DNA of 35,817 nucleotides from Sulfurimonas sp. (GTDB taxonomy: Bacteria; Campylobacterota; Campylobacteria; Campylobacterales; Sulfurimonadaceae): the NCBI RefSeq assembly GCF_023229025.1, contig NZ_JALOAA010000020.1, positions 1-35,817 on the forward strand, in the 5' to 3' direction. Shown here in pieces: positions 7,216 to 15,511 of this stretch (positions are counted from its first letter, which is position 1; each line of letters starts with the position of its first letter). The notes beneath the pieces are model-generated. The model made no database searches, had not been told where the DNA came from, and saw nothing but the letters and a program-made list of their open reading frames with translations. The translations under genes were made by a program, and so were the position numbers.

Positions 7216-8187
7216 ATGTCTAAAATAATTTTTACACTTCTGTTTTCTACCCTGCTTTTTGCAAAATATGACAACTGTACCTTTCAAAACAGAGATTATA
7301 CGGACATATGTAACAAAGTCGTAAAAGATGGCGTATCATATAAATATGCAAACAAGTTTTTGCTCTCATACTTTAAAACACAGAAGTTTGATGAAGTAAG
7401 CTATAAATATCTACAGCCAAAGTATATTAAAACTCATAAAAAAAATGAGAAAAAAGCAAATAACACCCTTGTTAAATATGTGCCGGAGATGGTAGAGCAT
7501 TTAAAAAAGTATGCTGAAGTTTATGATTATACAGAGCAGAAATTTGGCGTGAACCGCGAGATAATTGCCGCTATCTTAATCAAAGAGACAAAACTCGGAA
7601 AGATAAAACCAACTCATGATGCGTTTATTGTTTTTAACACTTTAGTAGTTAGGACAAAACCAAACTCGCCTAGAGAGAAGTGGCTATTAAACATGGGGAA
7701 AACAAATATGGCTTCCATAATTACCCACTGCTACAAAAAAGGGGTAACGCCTGAGGAGTGTAATCTGCCAAGCTCTTACGCCGGAGCGGTAGGAATTCCA
7801 CAATTTATGCCAAACAGTTTTGTTTATGCCCAAGGTTACAAAACAGAGATTGCTGATTTGACAAAGATGGAAGATGCTATTGTCTCTGCCGGTAAATTTT
7901 TACATAAAAAAGCTGACTTTACAGAGATGATAGAGTGGAGTAAAATGCCTGATATTGTAGATATCGAGTCAAAATGGTACGACTATGAGTTTGAAAATGA
8001 TAATGCTTCGTTAGTTTATCAGAAGAGTAAAAAGTCTAATAAAACCTACGACTGCTTTACATGCAACAAAGATGAGCTTCAATATCTAAGAGCGTATGCA
8101 AAAAAGATTATGCGCTATAACAACTCCTCAAATTACGCCATAGGCGTAATACGTTTAGCCTATGACGCTCATTTGGGACTAAAATAA
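7216..8187 (+). CDS. MltB-type lytic murein transglycosylase (SLT_2 domain)
   Basis: Periplasmic enzyme that cuts the MurNAc-GlcNAc bond of peptidoglycan and leaves 1,6-anhydro-MurNAc ends. The 323-residue protein starts with a signal peptide (about residues 1-16, ending LLFA). E124 in the IKETKLG motif matches the catalytic glutamate of the MltB family, and SYAGAVGIPQFMPNSF is the family's second signature. A C-terminal extension with CFTC follows. Its product, anhydro-MurNAc, is the substrate of AnmK, so its place next to the salvage genes makes sense, although it has its own promoter. Length is close to MltB. Confidence 0.88.
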   Translation: MSKIIFTLLFSTLLFAKYDNCTFQNRDYTDICNKVVKDGVSYKYANKFLLSYFKTQKFDEVSYKYLQPKYIKTHKKNEKKANNTLVKYVPEMVEHLKKYAEVYDYTEQKFGVNREIIAAILIKETKLGKIKPTHDAFIVFNTLVVRTKPNSPREKWLLNMGKTNMASIITHCYKKGVTPEECNLPSSYAGAVGIPQFMPNSFVYAQGYKTEIADLTKMEDAIVSAGKFLHKKADFTEMIEWSKMPDIVDIESKWYDYEFENDNASLVYQKSKKSNKTYDCFTCNKDELQYLRAYAKKIMRYNNSSNYAIGVIRLAYDAHLGLK

Positions 8188-8204
8188 ACAGTGCCCTCTT
8201 ATAT

Positions 8205-8777
8205 TTACTTAGCTTGAATTCCCTCTATAACGATTTCAAACTTTACTTTGTCCCCAACCATTAGACCGCCGGTCTCTAGTAGTTCGTTAAAGTTCATGTT
8301 AAAATCTTTACGGTTTATCTCTCCCTCAAGCTCAAACGCCATTCTCGTATTTCCCCATGGATCTTTTATTGTGTCGCTAATATCATCAATATCAAGAGTT
8401 ACTACTTTTGTAACATCTTTTATAGTAAGCTCAAAAGTTGCCTTATCTCCACTGTGTTTGAGAAGTTTTAAGCTCATTTTTGGATATTTTTCCACATCAA
8501 AAAAATCTGGATCTATAAGGTGAGCATCTCTTTTGGCATCTTTAGTGTTTATGCTTGCAACTTCTACTGTACCGTTTATCGCAGAGAACTGCTTTGTTTT
8601 TTCGTCAATCTCAAAAGTACCGCTAAACTTCTCAAAATTTCCTTTAACACTACTAATCATCATATGCTTTACACTAAAGCCTATATCTGAATGACTAACA
8701 TCAACATTATAGTTTGCCCCATGCAAAGAACCTAAACCTACTACCACGCTAAGCGTTAAACTTTGAAGTAACTTCAT
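8205..8777 (-). CDS. Periplasmic YceI-family protein
   Basis: Secreted lipocalin-like beta-barrel of 190 residues. The family binds polyprenyl-type lipids and is often induced by stress, but the exact function is not settled. A signal peptide (MKLLQSLTLSVVVGLGSLHG, cleaved before ANY) precedes the usual YceI sequence: YNVDVSHSDIGFSVKHMM, GTFEIDEKT, DAHLIDPDFFDVEKYP, and near the end FNELLETGGLMVGDKVKFEI. It converges on the lytic transglycosylase gene with a gap of 17 bases. Its promoter region carries two of three palindromic sites shared with the divergent TetR gene, so repression by that protein is likely. Confidence 0.92.
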   Translation of the reverse strand: MKLLQSLTLSVVVGLGSLHGANYNVDVSHSDIGFSVKHMMISSVKGNFEKFSGTFEIDEKTKQFSAINGTVEVASINTKDAKRDAHLIDPDFFDVEKYPKMSLKLLKHSGDKATFELTIKDVTKVVTLDIDDISDTIKDPWGNTRMAFELEGEINRKDFNMNFNELLETGGLMVGDKVKFEIVIEGIQAK

Positions 8778-8813
8778 TTTTATCTCCTTCTTTTATTTAC
8801 ACTTTTAAAAAAA

Positions 8814-8829
8814 TAGTGTAATTACTCTA
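8814..8829. promoter_or_regulatory. TetR-type operator site 1
   Basis: TAGTGTAATTACTCTA is a 16-bp palindrome with one mismatched pair, centred on AATT. It lies directly downstream of the yceI -10 box, where a bound repressor would block the start of transcription. Confidence 0.7.
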
Positions 8830-8831
8830 AA

Positions 8832-8860
8832 AGTATATGCTAATAAAAATAGAATGTCAA
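8832..8860 (-). promoter_or_regulatory. Sigma70 promoter of yceI
   Basis: Read on the minus strand, TTGACA (8860-8855) is followed by exactly 17 bases and TATACT (8837-8832). This is close to the full consensus and stands out here, where most promoters lack a -35 box. One palindromic operator overlaps the -35 edge and another covers the region just downstream of the -10 box. Confidence 0.78.
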
Positions 8861-8874
8861 GAGCAATTACTCTA
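8859..8874. promoter_or_regulatory. TetR-type operator site 2
   Basis: AAGAGCAATTACTCTA is a weaker copy of the same 16-bp palindrome. The right half is perfect and the left half has two changes. It touches the -35 box of yceI and lies between the two divergent promoters. Confidence 0.55.
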
Positions 8875-8946
8875 ATTTATTGCTAGATATCTCTAAAGTA
8901 GTGATTTAAAAGGCTATTTAAGGCTGTTTGAAAAATATGAATCTTA

Positions 8947-8975
8947 TTGACCTAGTAGAGTAATTACACTATAAT
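8947..8975 (+). promoter_or_regulatory. Sigma70 promoter of the TetR-family gene
   Basis: TTGACC at 8947-8952, a 17-base spacer and TATAAT at 8970-8975 make a near-consensus promoter. The spacer contains operator site 3, so the gene probably represses itself. Confidence 0.78.
8956..8971. promoter_or_regulatory. TetR-type operator site 3
   Basis: TAGAGTAATTACACTA is the exact reverse complement of site 1. It fills the spacer of the regulator's own promoter and overlaps the first two bases of its -10 box. Confidence 0.7.
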
Positions 8976-8994
8976 TTAAATATAAGGAGCAAAT

Positions 8995-9567
8995 ATGTCA
9001 AGAAAAGAAGCTATTTTAGAAGCAGCCTGTGAACTTTTTAATGAAGCGGGCACTCAATCCTCTACTACAAATCATATAGCAAAAGCGATGGGGATAAGCC
9101 CCGGTAATCTACACTATCATTACAAAAATCGTGAAGAGATAGTTCGTTTGCTATATATAAAAATGCGCAAAGAGGCGACACTTCCCATAGATGAACTTCC
9201 AAAAACCATTGCTGCTTTACATGAGCATGAGAAGGTGCTTGTACAGATACAGTGGAGATACCGTTTTTTCTTTAAGGAGCTACTATCGCTTTTTGCACGA
9301 GACTCTCTACTAGAAGATCTTTACATAAAAGACAACATAGCACACCGTAGGCGAATAAGACAAGTTATGAATAACCTAATACTAAATAAAGAGCTTAAAA
9401 TTGATAGCGAAGAAGATATAGATTTTCTTGTAGACTCTATATCTATATCTTGGCAGTTTTATAGTTCATTTTTACACACAATAGGAGAGGAGTTAAATCC
9501 CTCTTCGGTTCAAAATGTTATAAAGCATACGACTGCCGCTATGAAACCTTACTTAAGCTCAAAGTGA
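8995..9567 (+). CDS. TetR/AcrR-family transcriptional regulator
   Basis: One-component repressor of 190 residues. The N-terminal helix-turn-helix (about residues 4-50) has the family pattern: ILEAACELFNEAG, then TTNHIAKAMGISPGNLHYHYKNREEIVRLLY. The C-terminal ligand domain is not conserved enough to name a ligand. AAGGAGC precedes the ATG. It is divergent from yceI, and three copies of one palindrome lie in the 217-bp gap, which points to control of both genes. The ligand is unknown; a lipid-like molecule would fit the known binding habit of YceI proteins but is speculation. Confidence 0.92.
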   Translation: MSRKEAILEAACELFNEAGTQSSTTNHIAKAMGISPGNLHYHYKNREEIVRLLYIKMRKEATLPIDELPKTIAALHEHEKVLVQIQWRYRFFFKELLSLFARDSLLEDLYIKDNIAHRRRIRQVMNNLILNKELKIDSEEDIDFLVDSISISWQFYSSFLHTIGEELNPSSVQNVIKHTTAAMKPYLSSK

Positions 9568-9608
9568 ATTTAATGTTCTAAATTCTCTATGTAATGATTC
9601 TGTTTTGC

Positions 9609-9860
9609 TTACTTTAGTCTTGGGTCTTTAAAGTATAGTATACACCAGCCCTCCGGACTGATAGAGCCCTCTACTATTTTACACTCGTTCGTCTCTGGCA
9701 AAAAGTGGAGGCACTCTACACATGTTTTACCATCTTTTGGGCTATCTTGATACATTGTCTTCTCTTTTGTTCCTTTTGCCAACAGTGGTGTAACGCCCCA
9801 CGTTGCAAGTCCGAATATAGCCATATATCTAAAGAAATCTCTTCTTGGTGAAACTTTCAT
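9609..9860 (-). CDS. High-potential iron-sulfur (HiPIP)-like protein
   Basis: Small periplasmic electron carrier of 83 residues. The N-terminus has a twin-arginine-type signal (SPRRDFFRYMAIFGLATWGV). The mature part has four cysteines: C47 and C50 as CVEC, C60, and C73 in the EGWC motif. This CX2C, C, GWC order is that of HiPIPs, which hold one 4Fe-4S cluster. The spacing between the second and third Cys (nine residues) is short but within reach of small family members. It could pass electrons from sulfur or other oxidation to a terminal oxidase. AAGGAGC lies before the ATG. A long inverted repeat sits in the upstream gap. Confidence 0.82.
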   Translation of the reverse strand: MKVSPRRDFFRYMAIFGLATWGVTPLLAKGTKEKTMYQDSPKDGKTCVECLHFLPETNECKIVEGSISPEGWCILYFKDPRLK

Positions 9861-9880
9861 TACAAGCTCCTTGTAGGAAT

Positions 9881-9921
9881 TTGTTAAAATTACATTTTAT
9901 TTGCAAATGTTATTTTAACAA
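9881..9921. repeat. 17-bp inverted repeat upstream of the HiPIP gene
   Basis: Left arm 9881-9897 (TTGTTAAAATTACATTT) and right arm 9905-9921 (AAATGTTATTTTAACAA) match at 16 of 17 pairs around a seven-base centre. The centre includes the palindrome ATTTGCAAAT. It lies between the HiPIP start and the end of the MFS gene. A TATAGT -10 candidate (minus strand, 9926-9921) touches its right edge, so the repeat would cover the transcript start like an operator. It has no T tract, so it is not a typical terminator. Confidence 0.65.
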
Positions 9922-9991
9922 CTATACTTTATTCTTTTTCACTTAAATCTTTATAAACAATAAAATGTACTCTTTAATTTTTTATAAGTTA

Positions 9992-11257
9992 TTAAAACTC
10001 TTTCCAAGATTTTATTTTATGCCACTTTAAAGCGTATAAGAGTATAAAAAGGTAGCAGATTACACCCATAAGATAAGTTGACTGCATATCTCCGCTTACA
10101 TAAGATATCTTGCCGAATATAAGAGGAAGTATTGCTCCCCCTGCAATTGCCATAATTAAAAGAGCGCTTCCTTGTGCCGTCTGTTTTCCCAAACCCTCTA
10201 GTGCAAGAGGCCAGATGCTTGGCCAGACAAGGGCGTTTGCAAATCCTAAAAGTGCTACAAAGGTCACGGTGTTTGGAAGAGTCCTAATACCGCTCCACCC
10301 CCATAAGAGTTCAGAGATACCATGACTTTGAGATGAAGCCACTACACCGAATAAAAATAGTATTCCTAAGAGTGCTGATAGGAGAAGTGCCTGCTCTTGT
10401 GAGAGATATTTTGGTATAAGCGCGACTCCCAGTGCGTAACCAAGCACCATAAAAGACATTACATAAGAGGTAAGCGAAGTAACATTTGCCATACCCAAAT
10501 GCCCTCCGTAAAGACCGATGGTATCGCCTGCTATTACCTCTATACCGACATAAAAAAATAGCGCAATTGCTCCTAAAACAACCCGTGGAGAAGCAAAGAT
10601 ACTCTTTTTTTCCCTCACTTCATCTTTCTCAAACTCAAGCTCAGGAAGCTTAGAGAATTTAACAAGAGCCATTAAAGATATTAGTATAAGCGCCATAACT
10701 ATATATGGGAGTATAAGTTTTGAAGCGAGCTCCTCCTTTGTCTCAGCCGAGAGAGCATCAAGAGAGCCTATGTCTGAGAGTATAAGAGCGGTAAAGAGAA
10801 TAGGAGCAACAACCCCCGCCCCTTTATTTAAAAGCCCCATAATGCTTATTCGCATAGCCGCACTCTCTATAGGTCCTAAGCAGACTATATATGGGTTTGA
10901 GGCAGTCTGTAAAATAGTAAGACCGGACCCAAGTATAAAAAGAGCTGCTAAAAAGAGTAAAAAACTAGCACTATGTGCAGCCGGAATAAACAGAATACTC
11001 CCTGCCGCCATTATTGCCAGACCTAAGATCATGCCGTTTTTATAGCCGGTCTTCTCAATGACATAAGACATTGGCAGAGCCATAACCGTATAAGCTATAT
11101 AAAAGACAAAAGTAACAAAGAGAGCCTCGAACTCGTTAAGATCACATATTGCCTTTAAAAACGGAATGAGCGAGCCGTTTAACCATGTAACAAAGCCAAA
11201 TAAAAAGAAGAGCACCCCTATGATTACCATAGGAGTCATAATTAGCCTCTTAGGCAT
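9992..11257 (-). CDS. MFS sugar transporter, FucP/GluP-like
   Basis: Inner-membrane carrier of 421 residues with about 12 hydrophobic helices. The start, GVLFFLFGFVTWLNGSLIPFLK, with GYKNGMILGLAIMAAGSILFIPAA and LILGSGLTILQTASNPY-type sequence, is characteristic of the FucP/glucose-galactose/NagP group, which imports sugars with protons or sodium. The actual sugar cannot be read from the sequence. Its start lies eight bases inside the end of the HAD phosphatase gene, so the two are translationally coupled. A sugar carrier with a sugar-phosphatase-like partner may tie in with amino-sugar salvage, but this is only an inference. Confidence 0.87.
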   Translation of the reverse strand: MPKRLIMTPMVIIGVLFFLFGFVTWLNGSLIPFLKAICDLNEFEALFVTFVFYIAYTVMALPMSYVIEKTGYKNGMILGLAIMAAGSILFIPAAHSASFLLFLAALFILGSGLTILQTASNPYIVCLGPIESAAMRISIMGLLNKGAGVVAPILFTALILSDIGSLDALSAETKEELASKLILPYIVMALILISLMALVKFSKLPELEFEKDEVREKKSIFASPRVVLGAIALFFYVGIEVIAGDTIGLYGGHLGMANVTSLTSYVMSFMVLGYALGVALIPKYLSQEQALLLSALLGILFLFGVVASSQSHGISELLWGWSGIRTLPNTVTFVALLGFANALVWPSIWPLALEGLGKQTAQGSALLIMAIAGGAILPLIFGKISYVSGDMQSTYLMGVICYLFILLYALKWHKIKSWKEF

Positions 11258-12077
11258 TTTTTAATCCTGCAAGATAGTTTGCAACACCATCTTCATCATT
11301 TGTGTGAGCAAGAACAATTTTTGCCGCTTTTTTCACACCCTCTTGCGCATTAGCAACCGCAACCGAAGTTCCTGCTAACTCAAACATACCTATATCGTTA
11401 AGGTTATCTCCAAACACAGTCAGTTTTTCAAGGTCAAAGTCCATAGCCTCACTAATAGCTCGTATGCCGTGTGATTTATCTGCATCTTTGTGCAGGAGGG
11501 TTAAAAAGTAGCAGCCTACATAAGCCTCCGGGGCTAAAATATACTTTAATGAGTCTCCAAAAATCTCTCTCATGTGAGTAGCGACCCTCCTTAGCAACTC
11601 CTCCTCGCCAAAATATACGATTTTAAAATTATCTCTCATCGCACGAAGATCTCTTTGCTGATTATGATGGTCATCATTCTTGTAATTTTTAAGCACCTCT
11701 TTTTGATGCATATTTAAAACAGTGGAGTAGGAGAATGTCTCGCTTAGGTTGCTATCTGCTAAAGATAGTATAAAGGGGTATATACCAAATTTTGCACCCT
11801 CCTGTATAACTGCGTCACCCACCTCTTTGTTTATAAACTTTGTATCTATTATTTTTTTATCTATTGTCGCGACTAAAGCACCGTCAAGGAGTATCATGGG
11901 TGCGTTAATATCTACATTTTTTAGAAACTGTGCGGTCTTTTTGTATGTTCTAGCAGTTGCAATGCTAACTATCGACTGGGCTGAAAAACTATTCCATATC
12001 TCTTTTGTAAATGCACTTACACTTAAATCCGTCCGTAAAAAGGTGTGGTCCAAGTCTGTAATATACACATTTTTCAT
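11250..12077 (-). CDS. HAD-superfamily hydrolase, Cof type (sugar phosphatase-like)
   Basis: Cytoplasmic phosphatase of 275 residues from the Cof/class IIB HAD group, which acts mainly on sugar phosphates and similar small molecules. Motif I is DLDHT (D8 and D10 as nucleophile and acid), and VFGDNLNDIGMF is the metal-binding motif IV. The middle part forms the cap. It starts four bases after the antiporter stop and ends inside the first codons of the MFS gene. The substrate is unknown. It is not of the MupP (class IA) type, so it should not simply be taken as the missing MurNAc-6-phosphate phosphatase. Confidence 0.88.
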   Translation of the reverse strand: MKNVYITDLDHTFLRTDLSVSAFTKEIWNSFSAQSIVSIATARTYKKTAQFLKNVDINAPMILLDGALVATIDKKIIDTKFINKEVGDAVIQEGAKFGIYPFILSLADSNLSETFSYSTVLNMHQKEVLKNYKNDDHHNQQRDLRAMRDNFKIVYFGEEELLRRVATHMREIFGDSLKYILAPEAYVGCYFLTLLHKDADKSHGIRAISEAMDFDLEKLTVFGDNLNDIGMFELAGTSVAVANAQEGVKKAAKIVLAHTNDEDGVANYLAGLKNA

Positions 12078-12081
12078 CTTA

Positions 12082-13701
12082 TTAGTACCTCATCTTGCAT
12101 GTAAGCATTCTCTCTACAAGCAGACGCCCTATCTCAACTTTACTATCAACTATAGATGTTATTTCCAAATCCTGCAGATTCTCTTTATCTTCAAGCGTTG
12201 ATACTTTTACAATTAGGTTGATATCTTTTGTATATTTTAACACTGCTTCGCAGATTGCTCTTTTTTTCTCGACATTATCCAGTGTTACAATTATTGCTGC
12301 AGAGCTATCAGCATTGAGTGCTTCTAAGAGTGAGTGCTTCGACATATCTCCAAGATAGGCCTCTTTCCCCGCAGAGAGTGCCTCGTTTACATGTTTTGGA
12401 TTGTTGTCGATTATAACATAAGAAGCACCAAGAGCGTCAAGGTTTTTAGCAACGAATTTACCTATAATACTATAACCGCAAACAATTACATGATTTTTTC
12501 TAGAGACAAAGGTGGAGGTATCAAGCCCCAGATATTGATGACGGCTTACATGGCTTACAAACATATTTATTTTTGAGATAAAAAACGGAGTTACTATCAT
12601 TGAAAATATAACAATCAGAACAAAAAGAGATTCAAGCTCTTTCTCTAGCAAGCCTCCCATGCTCGCAACGGCAAAAATAACAAAAGAGAACTCTCCTACT
12701 TGAGAGATAGCAAGTGCGGTTTTAAGAGAGAGGACATGTGAAGATGTTAAGCGAACAACAAAGTAGGTAATAGCAGTTTTTAAAATCAAAACAAGCAAGA
12801 AGATACCGATAATAAATCCGATATTGTCAATGAAGAACAAAATATCTACCTTCATCCCCACTACAATAAAAAATGTTCCAAGAAGAATATCTTTAAAAGG
12901 AGCAATATCCGCTTCTACTTTATGGTGATACTTTGTCTCCGCTATAATCATCCCCGCAACAAACGCTCCAAGTGAGTATGTAAAGCCCATATAAGAAGCC
13001 AGAAGTGCCGCACTTACGACTATAAAAAGAACTGAACCCATAAAGAGCTCGTCAACTTCACTTGAAGCTGAAAAGTGTAAAAGCCAAGTCATTATTCTCT
13101 TGCCGACAATAAACATAAACCCTATAACAAAAACGGCACTTATAAATGTATCTCTAAGTATAAGAATTACCGAGTGATCGCTCTTGCTGGTTAAAAATCC
13201 CAAAAGTATAAGTATCGGTATCACGGCGATATCTTGAAATATCAATATACCGGTTGCGCGTTGACCGTAAGGGTTGTGTATCTCTTTTGAACTCTTTAGG
13301 TAGCTAAGAACTACTGCGGTAGAGGATAGTGCAAAAGCAAGAGAGAGAATAAGCGCCGAGATTGACTCTAAAGAGAATATATAGTGGCTTATGAGATAAA
13401 CCGTTAAAGCCGTAAAACCGACCTGCATGAATCCATTTAAAAATATCTCCTTTCTCATGCTGTTCATCTTTGTCAAAGATATCTCAAGACCTATGGTAAA
13501 CATTAAAAAAACTATACCAAACTCGCCTATATGCTCAAGCGTTGTCGAATCATCCATATATCTCAAATCAAGTGCATAAACCATTATAGTACCCGTAAGA
13601 ATATAGCCTATTATTTGAGATATACCAAAGCGTTTTAAAAATAGATTTAGTACAGTTGAGACACCTAAAGCCATGACGATATATAAGAGTGCTGAATCCA
13701 T
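12082..13701 (-). CDS. CPA2 monovalent cation/proton antiporter with RCK domain (KefB-like)
   Basis: Membrane protein of 539 residues that exchanges K+ or Na+ for protons. The first 380 residues or so hold about 12 hydrophobic helices with family features (GYILTG, EFGIVFLMFTIGLE, ALSSTAVVLSYL, GAFVAGMIIAET). The rest is a TrkA-N/RCK nucleotide-binding domain beginning HVIVCGYSIIGKFVAKNL with an acidic end to the second strand (IIDNNP). The RCK domain suggests gating by a nucleotide or redox ligand. It is first in a three-gene minus-strand operon with the HAD and MFS genes, and divergent from pyrG. Confidence 0.92.
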   Translation of the reverse strand: MDSALLYIVMALGVSTVLNLFLKRFGISQIIGYILTGTIMVYALDLRYMDDSTTLEHIGEFGIVFLMFTIGLEISLTKMNSMRKEIFLNGFMQVGFTALTVYLISHYIFSLESISALILSLAFALSSTAVVLSYLKSSKEIHNPYGQRATGILIFQDIAVIPILILLGFLTSKSDHSVILILRDTFISAVFVIGFMFIVGKRIMTWLLHFSASSEVDELFMGSVLFIVVSAALLASYMGFTYSLGAFVAGMIIAETKYHHKVEADIAPFKDILLGTFFIVVGMKVDILFFIDNIGFIIGIFLLVLILKTAITYFVVRLTSSHVLSLKTALAISQVGEFSFVIFAVASMGGLLEKELESLFVLIVIFSMIVTPFFISKINMFVSHVSRHQYLGLDTSTFVSRKNHVIVCGYSIIGKFVAKNLDALGASYVIIDNNPKHVNEALSAGKEAYLGDMSKHSLLEALNADSSAAIIVTLDNVEKKRAICEAVLKYTKDINLIVKVSTLEDKENLQDLEITSIVDSKVEIGRLLVERMLTCKMRY

Positions 13702-13760
13702 AAAAATCTTTCAATTTAGTCTATTAAGAGGGTTAGAGAGTACCCTTTTGAAGTTATGTA

Positions 13761-13766
13761 ATTATA
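13761..13766 (-). promoter_or_regulatory. -10 box of the antiporter operon
   Basis: Minus-strand TATAAT at 13766-13761 follows a run of eight T residues and G (about 13775-13767), the Campylobacterota pattern. It lies 60 bases ahead of the antiporter start. This leaves a leader in which GGGT and ACCC (about 13731 and 13742) can pair. Confidence 0.6.
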
Positions 13767-13831
13767 ACAAAAAAAACTTTGAGCTAAATATTTTTTTAAA
13801 ATCATATACTTAAATTTAAGAGATTCTATAC

Positions 13832-13837
13832 TATAAT
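13832..13837 (+). promoter_or_regulatory. -10 box of pyrG promoter
   Basis: TATAAT in the context ATACTATAATCGC, 32 bases before the pyrG ATG. No clear -35 box is present. GGAG at 13859-13862 is the ribosome binding site. Confidence 0.6.
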
Positions 13838-13869
13838 CGCGGCTATGTTTAACATTTTGGAGCTATTTT

Positions 13870-15498
13870 ATGACTAAATATATTTTTGTTACCGGCGGAG
13901 TTTTAAGTTCTCTTGGAAAAGGAATAACGGCGGCTAGCATTGGTACGCTACTAAAACATGCAGGCAAAAAAGTCGGTATGTTAAAAATAGATCCATATAT
14001 AAATGTTGACCCTGGAACTATGAGTCCGCTTGAGCATGGCGAGGTTTTTGTTACAAAAGATGGAGCTGAGACAGATCTTGATATAGGAAACTATGAGAGA
14101 TTTTTAGATACTTCCTACCTCAAATCAAGCAACTTTACTACCGGTCAGGTCTACTCTGCTGTTATCGAACGTGAACGAGCGGGTGGCTATCTTGGGCAGA
14201 CTATTCAGGTTATCCCACATATTGTAGGCGAAATTGTAAAGCGTATAAAAGAGGCGGGTGAAGGTCATGAGATTCTCATAGTTGAACTTGGCGGAACAGT
14301 CGGAGATATCGAAGGTCTTCCTTTTATGGAAGCAATTCGTCAGATGAAACATGATGAGGAAGTTGAGGGTACGTTTTTTATACATGTTACTCTTATCCCA
14401 TATATCAAAGCTGCCGGTGAATTAAAAAGTAAGCCTACTCAGCACTCGGTACAAGAGCTCCGCCGTATCGGTATAACTCCGCAGATGATAATTGCAAGAA
14501 GCGAAAACGCCCTGCCAAAAACATTCAAAAAGAAGTTGGCTATGAGCTGCGATGTCTCTGCCGATAGCGTTATAGAAGCACTTGATGCAGCTTCAATCTA
14601 TGATGTTCCAATCTCATTTTTAAGACAAAATATCTTAAAACCTATCTCTAAAGAGTTAGAGCTCGGCGAACTTAATCCAGATATGGAGGAGTGGGACTCT
14701 CTTGTAAAAAAAATAGTTCAACCTAAAAATCGCATAGTTTTAGGATTTGTTGGAAAGTATCTTGAGCTAAAAGAGTCTTACAAATCTCTCACAGAGTCGC
14801 TTATACATGCGGGTGCGCACCTAGATACGCGCGTAGATATCCACTGGGTTGATAGTGAGGAGATTGAAAGCAGAGGCACTGAGGCTCTTTTGGGGGATTG
14901 TGACTCTATTTTAGTTGCAGGCGGATTTGGAAATCGTGGTATCGAGGGTAAAATTAAAGCTATCGAGTATGCACGTGTAAACGAAATTCCATATCTTGGC
15001 ATCTGCCTTGGTATGCAGTTAACTCTTGTTGAGTATGCAAGAAATGTGCTTGGATTTGAGAACGCAAACTCCATAGAGTTTGATGAGAATACTCCATACC
15101 CTATGATTTATCTCATAGATAACTTTATGGATCAAAGCGGAAACACACAACTTAGAACGCATAAATCTCCAATGGGCGGAACTATGAGACTTGGAGAGTA
15201 TCCGTGTGATACAAAAGAGGGCTCTATCCTTCGCAAAGCTTACTACGGAGCAAAAACGATTAATGAGAGACACCGCCACAGATATGAAGCAAACCCGACC
15301 TATCGCAAAGAGCTTGAGGATGCCGGCATGATTATCACAGGCGAATCTAACGGGCTGATAGAAGCTGTAGAGATAAAAGATCATCCATGGTTTTTAGGTG
15401 TTCAGTTTCATCCTGAGTTTACCTCAAGACTTCAGACTCCAAACCCTTCAATTCTTGCATTTGTTGAAGCAACTTTAAATATTTCACAACAGAAGTAA
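13870..15498 (+). CDS. pyrG: CTP synthase
   Basis: Makes CTP from UTP, ATP and glutamine. The 542-residue protein has both standard domains. The synthetase domain begins KYIFVTGGVLSSLGKGITAA and includes KIDPYINVDPGTMSPLEHGE. The C-terminal class I glutamine amidotransferase has the nucleophile in YLGICLGMQL and the His-Glu pair in QFHPEFTSR. Length and motif order are normal. recJ begins 13 bases after the stop, so the two genes are probably co-transcribed. Confidence 0.98.
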   Translation: MTKYIFVTGGVLSSLGKGITAASIGTLLKHAGKKVGMLKIDPYINVDPGTMSPLEHGEVFVTKDGAETDLDIGNYERFLDTSYLKSSNFTTGQVYSAVIERERAGGYLGQTIQVIPHIVGEIVKRIKEAGEGHEILIVELGGTVGDIEGLPFMEAIRQMKHDEEVEGTFFIHVTLIPYIKAAGELKSKPTQHSVQELRRIGITPQMIIARSENALPKTFKKKLAMSCDVSADSVIEALDAASIYDVPISFLRQNILKPISKELELGELNPDMEEWDSLVKKIVQPKNRIVLGFVGKYLELKESYKSLTESLIHAGAHLDTRVDIHWVDSEEIESRGTEALLGDCDSILVAGGFGNRGIEGKIKAIEYARVNEIPYLGICLGMQLTLVEYARNVLGFENANSIEFDENTPYPMIYLIDNFMDQSGNTQLRTHKSPMGGTMRLGEYPCDTKEGSILRKAYYGAKTINERHRHRYEANPTYRKELEDAGMIITGESNGLIEAVEIKDHPWFLGVQFHPEFTSRLQTPNPSILAFVEATLNISQQK

Positions 15499-15511
15499 TA
15501 TACACTTAAAT

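Noticed and set aside
11250..12077. HAD hydrolase as the missing MurNAc-6-phosphate phosphatase MupP
   Set aside because: It is of the Cof type with a different cap class and sits in another operon; not enough to assign.
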